A stretch of 8,785 nucleotides of DNA from Clostridiaceae bacterium (lineage in GTDB: Bacteria; Bacillota; Clostridia; Oscillospirales; Acutalibacteraceae): contig JAEDIH010000076.1 in assembly GCA_016292575.1 (NCBI GenBank), forward strand, positions 1 through 8,785. Direction: 5' to 3'. Below the pieces are notes generated by a model. It was given only the letters and a program-made list of their open reading frames with translations. It was not told the origin of the DNA and ran no database searches. This document shows, piece after piece, positions 1 through 4,224 of this stretch (within the stretch, counting starts at the first letter, position 1; each line of letters begins with the position of its first letter). A program made the translations under genes and the position numbers.

Positions 1-4
1 TTTT

Positions 5-81
5 TGGCCCGCCCGGAGGGATTTGAACCCCCGTTCTTCAGAATCGGAATCTGCTGCGTTATCCAGCTGCGCCACGAGCGG
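5..81 (-). tRNA. tRNA-Arg (anticodon CCG)
   Basis: The minus strand folds into a full cloverleaf of 77 bases including an encoded CCA at the 3' end (position 5 is the terminal A). The 7-bp acceptor stem pairs CCGCTCG with CGGGCGG, with one G-U pair and G as discriminator base. The T-arm loop reads TTCAAAT and the D-loop carries the GG pair. The anticodon loop TTCCGAT places CCG at plus positions 45-47, so it reads the arginine codon CGG. The stems have two blemishes, a C13-A22 apposition in the D stem and a G27-A43 apposition at the top of the anticodon stem; neither prevents the fold. It lies downstream of two minus-strand protein genes and may be processed from their transcript. Its own terminator would lie outside the window. 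Confidence 0.95.
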
Positions 82-91
82 AAATATGAAA

Positions 92-109
92 CGGCAGTGA
101 AAACTGCCG
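92..109 (-). terminator. Small hairpin before tRNA-Arg, possible weak terminator or processing signal
   Basis: CGGCAGT and ACTGCCG form a perfect 7-bp stem around a 4-base loop. On the minus strand it is followed by TTTCATATTT, a poor U-tract. It sits in the 45-base gap between the small conserved gene and tRNA-Arg. It could attenuate the mRNA or mark the boundary where the tRNA is cut out. On the plus strand the loop is GAAA and no U-tract follows, so it does not look like a plus-strand terminator. Confidence 0.35.
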
Positions 110-126
110 CAATTTATATCAGCGCT

Positions 127-417
127 TTATGCAAGCGCTCTTTCAAGCCAGGTTCTGCCGATATCGAGGGCGCTATAAAGACCTTTCTTTTCGGTCTTGT
201 GGGCAATCCTGTCATGCGGCCTGACATTGGGGTCGGTGTTGATGAGCTGAACGGAAACCCTGTCCGGCATTTCGTTTCCGTCAACCTCTTTTGTGCTGAG
301 AATCTGAAGCATTAAAACAAATTCGTCGCTGAGACTGCCGTAGTAAATGGTGTTGCCCTTTCTGACAAGCGGACGGTTCTTATACATAAGAAACTGGTTT
401 TTCTTTTTTGCTGCCAT
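127..417 (-). CDS. Conserved small protein of unknown function (96 aa)
   Basis: A 96-residue soluble protein with a basic N-terminus (MAAKKK) and no signal peptide, membrane segment or cysteine. I do not recognise a named domain. It resembles small hypothetical proteins I associate with Oscillospirales genomes, but that is recollection, not a search. Features that look conserved are the YKNRPLVRKGNTIYYG segment (residues about 12-27), a hydrophobic helix-like stretch FVLMLQILST (33-42) and a C-terminal segment rich in charged residues ending LDIGRTWLERALA. The start is supported by AGGAG seven bases upstream of the ATG. It begins 21 bases after the stop of the IreB-family gene, so the two are very likely cotranscribed. 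The function is unknown. Confidence 0.85.
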   Translation of the reverse strand: MAAKKKNQFLMYKNRPLVRKGNTIYYGSLSDEFVLMLQILSTKEVDGNEMPDRVSVQLINTDPNVRPHDRIAHKTEKKGLYSALDIGRTWLERALA

Positions 418-438
418 AGTATTACTCCTAAAGAAAAA

Positions 439-687
439 TTATTTGTTCTGAAGATAGCTGCGGACAAGCTCCTGCAAAAGCTCATCGCGGTCAATCTTCC
501 GGATAAGGCTGCGAGCGTTGTTGTGCGTTGTGATATACGTCGGGTCTTCGGAAAGAATGTAGCCGACTATCTGATTGATGGGATTGTAGCCCTTTTCAAC
601 CAATGCGGCATAAACACTTTTCAAAACTTCCTCCATTTCGCTCGGGGCGTTTTGATTAAGATTGAATTGTCTTGTGCTGTCTTTCAT
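439..687 (-). CDS. ireB: IreB family regulatory phosphoprotein (UPF0297 / YrzL)
   Basis: An 82-residue cytoplasmic protein. The segment VEKGYNPINQIVGYILSEDPTYIT, followed by NNARSLIRKIDRDELLQELVRSYL, is the signature of the IreB/UPF0297 family. In Enterococcus faecalis, IreB is a small dimer phosphorylated by the Ser/Thr kinase IreK and affects cephalosporin tolerance; that role is known for the family and only inferred here. The N-terminus contains Ser and Thr residues (MKDSTRQFN), the region phosphorylated in IreB. The start is ATG at 687, seven bases after GGAGG; the in-frame ATG at 705 lies upstream of that ribosome binding site and is rejected. It is first gene of a minus-strand unit with a clear promoter. 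In many Firmicutes this gene is followed by ruvX and a DUF1292 gene; here neither follows. Confidence 0.95.
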   Translation of the reverse strand: MKDSTRQFNLNQNAPSEMEEVLKSVYAALVEKGYNPINQIVGYILSEDPTYITTHNNARSLIRKIDRDELLQELVRSYLQNK

Positions 688-694
688 TGCGAAC

Positions 695-699
695 CCTCC
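695..699 (-). promoter_or_regulatory. Ribosome binding site that fixes the ireB start
   Basis: GGAGG on the minus strand lies seven bases before ATG 687. A second in-frame ATG at 705 lies upstream of this site and would need a different, absent, ribosome binding site, so the protein starts MKDSTR. Confidence 0.85.
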
Positions 700-718
700 G
701 TTCAAAAAACTTTTTTAC

Positions 719-747
719 ATTATACATCATTTTTATTGATAAAACAA
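719..747 (-). promoter_or_regulatory. Sigma-A promoter for the ireB unit
   Basis: On the minus strand the -35 box TTGTTT (742-747) and the perfect -10 box TATAAT (719-724) are separated by 17 bases. Transcription should start near 712, about 25 bases before the ireB start codon. The surrounding DNA is AT-rich, as expected upstream of a promoter. Confidence 0.8.
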
Positions 748-870
748 TAGGTAAAATCAAAAAAAGTTTTCCGCCAAAAACAATATATCCGCATTGACGA
801 ACTTTGGCATTAACAGATATGCACAAAAAGAAAGCCGAATACATAAAAACAAGGTTGAAATTGCTCAAAA

Positions 871-886
871 AAGCGCCGTTGTGCTT
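871..886. promoter_or_regulatory. Candidate operator palindrome at the -35 of the sugar operon
   Basis: AAGCGC-CGTT-GTGCTT is an imperfect inverted repeat matching at five of six positions per half, and its right half overlaps the first two bases of the -35 box of the rightward promoter. Its position would suit a LacI- or GntR-type repressor blocking RNA polymerase. This is inference from symmetry and location only; no regulator gene is in the window. Confidence 0.35.
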
Positions 887-913
887 GCTATATGACAGAC
901 TTGGTGTTATACT
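885..913 (+). promoter_or_regulatory. Sigma-A promoter of the three-gene sugar operon
   Basis: The -35 box is TTGCTA (885-890) and the -10 box is TATACT (908-913), with a 17-base spacer and an extended -10 TG (905-906) one base before the -10 hexamer. Transcription should begin near 920, giving a leader of about 44 bases ahead of the ATG at 964. Confidence 0.7.
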
Positions 914-951
914 TTTCTTGGCTTTATGAGGCTGTTTTCAATATCACTGAC

Positions 952-956
952 GGAGG
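952..956 (+). promoter_or_regulatory. Ribosome binding site that fixes the start of the first dehydrogenase
   Basis: GGAGG lies seven bases before ATG 964. The reading frame is open back to an ATG at 892, but that codon falls inside the promoter, upstream of the predicted transcription start, and has no ribosome binding site. Confidence 0.85.
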
Positions 957-963
957 CTTTGCA

Positions 964-2142
964 ATGAGTGAAAAAGTGCGTTTGGGAATCATCGGCGTCG
1001 GCAATATGGGCACTGCTCATATTGAAAACTATCTCGGCGGAAAAATGCCGGAAATTGAAATAACCTGTGTTGCGGATACGGATAAAAAGCGTCTTGACGC
1101 GGCAAAGAAAAAGCTGCCGGACGCGGTCTGCTTTTCCGACTCGTCCTCGCTCATCAGAAGCGGACTGTGCGAGGCTGTGCTTATTGCAACTCCGCATTAT
1201 TTTCATCCGCCCATAGCTATTGAAGCACTTGGAAGCGGTCTTCATGTTATGAGCGAAAAACCTGCCGGCGTTTACACAAAGCAGGTGCGTGAGCTTTTAA
1301 AGGTTGCTTCAAAATCCGATAAAACCTACACTCTCATGCTCAATCAGCGCACCAACTGCGTATACAGAAAGCTTAAAGAGCTGGTTTCAAGCGGAAAATA
1401 CGGTGAGATAAGGCGTGTATCTTGGATTATTACGGATTGGTTCAGATCTCAGCAGTATTATAATTCCGGCGGCTGGCGCGCAACATGGTCGGGCGAGGGC
1501 GGAGGAGTAATTCTCAATCAGTGTCCGCATCAGCTTGATTTGTGGCAGTGGATCTGCGGAATGCCCGCGCGAGTCAGGGCTTTCTGCCACGAAGGCAAGT
1601 GGCATGACATTGAAGTTGAAGACGATGTCACAATTTATGTCGAGTATCCGAACGGGGCTACCGGAACCTTTATCACAACAACCGGAGACTGTCCGGGAAC
1701 GAATCGGCTTGAAATCACACTTGACAAAGCGAAGCTTATCTGTGAAAACAATCCGCGCACCGATAAGTTTGAGCTTTACGCCTATGAGCTTGACGGCAGT
1801 ACGCAGGAGTTTATCAGAACCTCGGACAAGGGCTTTGAAAAGCTTCACGGCAAATGGACGGATATTGAAACGGACGGGAAAAACGAACAGCACCCGGGCG
1901 TGCTCAACGCTTTTGCCGCCCATGTTCTCAGGGGCGAACCGCTTGTTGCAGAAGGCGCCGAGGGTATTAACGGTCTGATAATTTCAAACGCGGCTTTCCT
2001 TTCCTCATGGCTCGGAAAAACCGTTGAAATTCCGTTTGATGAAGATCTCTATCTTGATATGCTTAACGAAAAAATTAAAAATTCAAAGTTCAAAAAGGTC
2101 GTCAACGAGCAGGTTGAAGAAAACATGAGTTCAACTTATTAA
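964..2142 (+). CDS. Gfo/Idh/MocA family NAD(P)-dependent sugar dehydrogenase (first of operon)
   Basis: A 392-residue cytoplasmic oxidoreductase. The N-terminal Rossmann fold has the dinucleotide loop GVGNMG (residues 11-16) after a beta strand (VRLGII), an acidic residue after the second strand (VADTD, 36-40) and the family hallmark EKP (98-100) with catalytic Lys99. The C-terminal domain contains GGWRATWSGEGGGVILNQ (169-186) and NQCPHQLDLWQW, placing the probable catalytic His at 189. The position four before it, Asp in inositol dehydrogenase, is Asn185 here. Such enzymes oxidise a hydroxyl of a sugar, glycoside or polyol to a ketone, or run the reverse. The C-terminus extends about 30 residues past the usual fold as a charged helix. 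It heads an operon with a TIM-barrel isomerase and a second dehydrogenase, suggesting a 3-keto-sugar type pathway. The family is certain; the substrate is unknown. Confidence 0.93.
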   Translation: MSEKVRLGIIGVGNMGTAHIENYLGGKMPEIEITCVADTDKKRLDAAKKKLPDAVCFSDSSSLIRSGLCEAVLIATPHYFHPPIAIEALGSGLHVMSEKPAGVYTKQVRELLKVASKSDKTYTLMLNQRTNCVYRKLKELVSSGKYGEIRRVSWIITDWFRSQQYYNSGGWRATWSGEGGGVILNQCPHQLDLWQWICGMPARVRAFCHEGKWHDIEVEDDVTIYVEYPNGATGTFITTTGDCPGTNRLEITLDKAKLICENNPRTDKFELYAYELDGSTQEFIRTSDKGFEKLHGKWTDIETDGKNEQHPGVLNAFAAHVLRGEPLVAEGAEGINGLIISNAAFLSSWLGKTVEIPFDEDLYLDMLNEKIKNSKFKKVVNEQVEENMSSTY

Positions 2143-2155
2143 GGAGGGCAAAGCC

Positions 2156-3037
2156 ATGGCAGATTTTATATTTTCCGCTTTTTGCGATGAATCGGGCGAA
2201 GACACCGTTGAGGGTCAGATCAAAGCCTGCAAGGCGAACGGTATTACCCATATGGAGCTTCGCGGCTTCGGCGAAAAGCTTAACATCAACAACCTTTCCG
2301 CCGAGCAGGCAAGAGAAATGAAAAAGGTTATTGACCGCGAAAAAATGTCCGTTTCGTCCATCGGCTCAGGCTACGGAAAGATTGAGATAACCGATGATTT
2401 TGAGCCGCATTTTGAAAATTTTAAAAACACTGTTGAGGTCGCAAAGATTCTCGGCGCAAGGTATATCAGAATATTCAGCTTTTATTTTACAAAGGGCGAA
2501 AGCTACGATAAATACAAAGCTGAGGTTATCCGCCGCGTAAAAGCAATGGCCGATTATGCGGCCGAAAACGGACTTGTTTGCTGCCACGAAAACGAAAAGG
2601 GCATTTACGGAGATACTGCCGAGAGATGCCTTGAGCTGCTTCAAAGCTGCGGCGGAAAGCTGCGTGCCGTTTTCGATCCGGCAAACTTCATTCAGTGCGG
2701 CGTCGATACGGTCAAAGCCTATGACCTGCTTGAAAGCTATGTTGAATATTTCCATATTAAGGACGCGCTTTATGCCGACGGTTCGGTTGTTCCCGCCGGA
2801 GAGGGCGAGGGCAGAGTGCCTGAGATAATCACGCGCGCGGCAAAGCAAAACCGCACAATAGTGCTTTCGCTTGAGCCGCATCTTCAGGTGTTTGAAGGAC
2901 TCGGAGCGCTCGAAAGCGGAACGCTTGAATCAAACAGAACCCTGCCGAAGAACGCGTACCCGTCCCATGCGGCGTCGTTCAAGGCTGCGGCTGACGCAAT
3001 GCACTCGCTTGCAAAAATAGCGCTCTCGCTCAAGTAA
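2156..3037 (+). CDS. Sugar phosphate isomerase/epimerase family TIM-barrel protein (xylose isomerase-like)
   Basis: A 293-residue protein of the AP-endonuclease-2 / xylose isomerase-like TIM-barrel superfamily. Four residues stand where the divalent metal ligands of this fold occur: Glu145 in the CHENEKGIYG strand, Asp174 in FDPANF, His200 in YFHIKDA and Glu240 in LSLEPHL. The segment PAGEGEGRVPEI (213-224) is the usual loop before a late barrel helix. All four ligands are intact, so it should be catalytically active with Mn or a similar metal. Family members perform ketose isomerisation or epimerisation, inosose dehydration (IolE), or epimerisation/elimination of 3-keto-glycosides (such as YcjR). 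AAGGAGG overlaps the stop codon of the preceding gene and lies eight bases before the ATG, so translation is probably coupled. The exact reaction is not deducible. Confidence 0.9.
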   Translation: MADFIFSAFCDESGEDTVEGQIKACKANGITHMELRGFGEKLNINNLSAEQAREMKKVIDREKMSVSSIGSGYGKIEITDDFEPHFENFKNTVEVAKILGARYIRIFSFYFTKGESYDKYKAEVIRRVKAMADYAAENGLVCCHENEKGIYGDTAERCLELLQSCGGKLRAVFDPANFIQCGVDTVKAYDLLESYVEYFHIKDALYADGSVVPAGEGEGRVPEIITRAAKQNRTIVLSLEPHLQVFEGLGALESGTLESNRTLPKNAYPSHAASFKAAADAMHSLAKIALSLK

Positions 3038-3048
3038 AGGTGAACACA

Positions 3049-4065
3049 ATGAAAGTTTCAGTTGTCGGCTGCGGCAACATTTCCGGCACGCATCTGCCGA
3101 TACTTCAAAGCCTTAACGGCGTTGAAATCTCCTCCGTTGTCGATACCAGACGCGAGCGCGCCGACCTTGCCGCAGAAAAATACGGCTGCCGTGCATTTTA
3201 TGATTTTGATGAAATGCTCTTAAAGGACAGACCGGACAGTATACATATCTGCACTCCGCATTATCTTCATACCGAAATGGCGGTCAAGGCTCTTGAAAAG
3301 GGTATAAACGTGCTTTGCGAAAAGCCCTGTGCAATAACAAAAAACGAGATTGTCAGATTGAAAGAGGCCGCATTTAAAAGCACCGCCTTGTTCGGTGTAT
3401 GCTTTCAGAACAGATACAACGCCTGCGTTAAAAAAACAAAGGCAATTATCGAAAGCAAAAAGCTCGGCGCTCTCATTGCCGAAAGCGGCCGCGTCTGCTG
3501 GTTCCGCGACAGGGCGTACTACTCCGACGACTGGCACGGAAAAAAAGCGACTGAGGGCGGCGGTGTACTTGTCAATCAGGCTGTTCACACTGCCGATCTT
3601 CTCAGGTATCTCTGCTCAAGCAAGGTCAAAAGCGTTCAGGGTCACATCTTTAACGACAGCCTTAAAGGCGTTATTGAGGTTGAGGACACTGCCCTTGTAA
3701 GGTATGAATTTGAAAACGGAGTAGTTGCCGTTCTGAGCGCAACAAACGCTTTTCCGATAAATGCGGACGTCACAATTGAGCTCTATTTTGAAAGCGGAAA
3801 CAAGCTTTACCTCGAGGGGGCGAACCTGTATCTTTTTAAAAAGGACGGGGAAGTGCTGAGACTTACCGAGCCGGAAAAGGAAAGCTTCAGCGGAAAAAGC
3901 TACTGGGGCAACGGACACGCCGCGCTGATTGAAGATTTTTACCGCTGCATAAGAGAAAAAAAGCCCTTTTCAATAGACGTCTGCGAGGGTACAAAGGCAA
4001 GCGAAGAATTCCTTTTGGCGTATGAGTCGTCAAAAAGCGGAAAAAGCGTAAGCCCCGAGCGCTGA
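3049..4065 (+). CDS. Gfo/Idh/MocA family NAD(P)-dependent sugar dehydrogenase (last of operon)
   Basis: A 338-residue oxidoreductase of the same family as the first gene but clearly diverged from it and shorter. It has the Rossmann loop GCGNIS (residues 7-12) right after the first strand, Asp32 after the second strand (VVDTRRER), the EKP motif (91-93; catalytic Lys92) and GGGVLVNQAVHTADLL (170-185) with probable catalytic His180. As in its operon partner, the residue four before the His is Asn176, not Asp. The start is ATG 3049, eight bases after AGG in a site that overlaps the previous stop; an in-frame GTG at 3040 falls inside that site and is rejected. Its role is likely the second redox step, for example reducing a keto product made by the TIM-barrel enzyme. 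The direction and substrate are unknown. No terminator hairpin follows. Confidence 0.92.
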   Translation: MKVSVVGCGNISGTHLPILQSLNGVEISSVVDTRRERADLAAEKYGCRAFYDFDEMLLKDRPDSIHICTPHYLHTEMAVKALEKGINVLCEKPCAITKNEIVRLKEAAFKSTALFGVCFQNRYNACVKKTKAIIESKKLGALIAESGRVCWFRDRAYYSDDWHGKKATEGGGVLVNQAVHTADLLRYLCSSKVKSVQGHIFNDSLKGVIEVEDTALVRYEFENGVVAVLSATNAFPINADVTIELYFESGNKLYLEGANLYLFKKDGEVLRLTEPEKESFSGKSYWGNGHAALIEDFYRCIREKKPFSIDVCEGTKASEEFLLAYESSKSGKSVSPER

Positions 4066-4106
4066 CGGAAATTGACAAAAGACAGTTGACGGAATTTAAC
4101 AAGAGA
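4063..4106 (+). repeat. Two 20-base direct repeats upstream of the lon promoter
   Basis: TGACGGAAATTGACAAAAGA (4063-4082) and TGACGGAATTTAACAAGAGA (4087-4106) match at 17 of 20 positions and start 24 bases apart. The first begins on the TGA stop of the second dehydrogenase. The second ends eight bases before the -35 box of the lon promoter. Tandem sites here could bind an activator, or could be a chance local duplication. Confidence 0.5.
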
Positions 4107-4113
4107 AACAAGG

Positions 4114-4142
4114 TTGATTTTAACATAAAAATGCTGTATAAT
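4114..4142 (+). promoter_or_regulatory. Sigma-A promoter of lon
   Basis: The -35 box TTGATT (4114-4119) and perfect -10 box TATAAT (4137-4142) are 17 bases apart. Transcription should start near 4149, giving a leader of about 75 bases. I found no CIRCE (HrcA) element and no CtsR heptad repeat near it, so the common Firmicutes heat-shock repressors are not evident. Confidence 0.85.
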
Positions 4143-4158
4143 TAATCGCATTGATTAA
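4142..4158. promoter_or_regulatory. Inverted repeat spanning the lon transcription start
   Basis: TTAATC (4142-4147) and GATTAA (4153-4158) are perfect inverted halves with a 5-base centre. They overlap the last base of the -10 box and cover the expected start of transcription, the place where a repressor would bind. No protein is assigned. Confidence 0.4.
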
Positions 4159-4165
4159 CTAAACG

Positions 4166-4177
4166 GCGGCCGGCCGC
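4166..4177 (+). promoter_or_regulatory. GC-only palindrome in the lon leader
   Basis: GCGGCCGGCCGC is a perfect 12-base palindrome followed directly by TTTT (4178-4181). In RNA it could form a 4-bp GCGG/CCGC stem with a CCGG loop, or pair between two transcripts. It is preceded by AAA, which can pair with part of the T-run. It stands between the lon promoter and start codon and also downstream of the sugar operon, which lacks a terminator, so it may be a short attenuator for either transcript. The T-run is too short for a strong intrinsic terminator. Confidence 0.4.
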
Positions 4178-4212
4178 TTTTGGGCGGATATTTTGCCGGC
4201 TGCTTTAATGAA

Positions 4213-4217
4213 AAGGA
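4213..4217 (+). promoter_or_regulatory. Ribosome binding site that fixes the lon start
   Basis: AAGGA lies seven bases before ATG 4225. The frame stays open upstream to a TTG at 4180, but that codon immediately follows the GC palindrome and has no ribosome binding site, and Lon proteins normally begin just before the motif seen after ATG 4225. Confidence 0.8.
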
Positions 4218-4224
4218 TGGTTTA

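Noticed and set aside
4..315. 103-codon plus-strand open frame
   Set aside because: It runs through tRNA-Arg and opposite the 96-residue gene, has no ribosome binding site and no recognisable protein pattern.
773..808. GCCAAA / TTTGGC inverted pair with a 24-base interval
   Set aside because: Six-base arms at this distance are expected by chance in AT-rich intergenic DNA; no supporting feature is present.
794..823. Alternative rightward promoter with -35 TTGACG
   Set aside because: The -35 is good but the -10 candidates at suitable spacing match only about three of six bases; the 885-913 promoter is much better.
892..963. Longer start (ATG 892) for the first dehydrogenase
   Set aside because: The codon lies within the promoter, before the expected transcription start; GGAGG seven bases before ATG 964 decides the start.
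1387..1923. 178-codon minus-strand open frame inside the first dehydrogenase
   Set aside because: It is antisense to a gene with full family motifs, has no ribosome binding site or promoter, and its product is unlike any family I know.
964..4065. Assigning the operon as a myo-inositol (iol) or C-glycoside cleavage (dgp/car) cluster
   Set aside because: The other diagnostic genes of those pathways (for example iolC, iolD or the small dgpB-type subunit) are absent and the catalytic Asp of inositol dehydrogenase is replaced.
4180..4224. TTG start at 4180 for Lon, adding 15 residues
   Set aside because: There is no ribosome binding site there and the added residues lie over the leader palindrome; ATG 4225 has AAGGA at good spacing.
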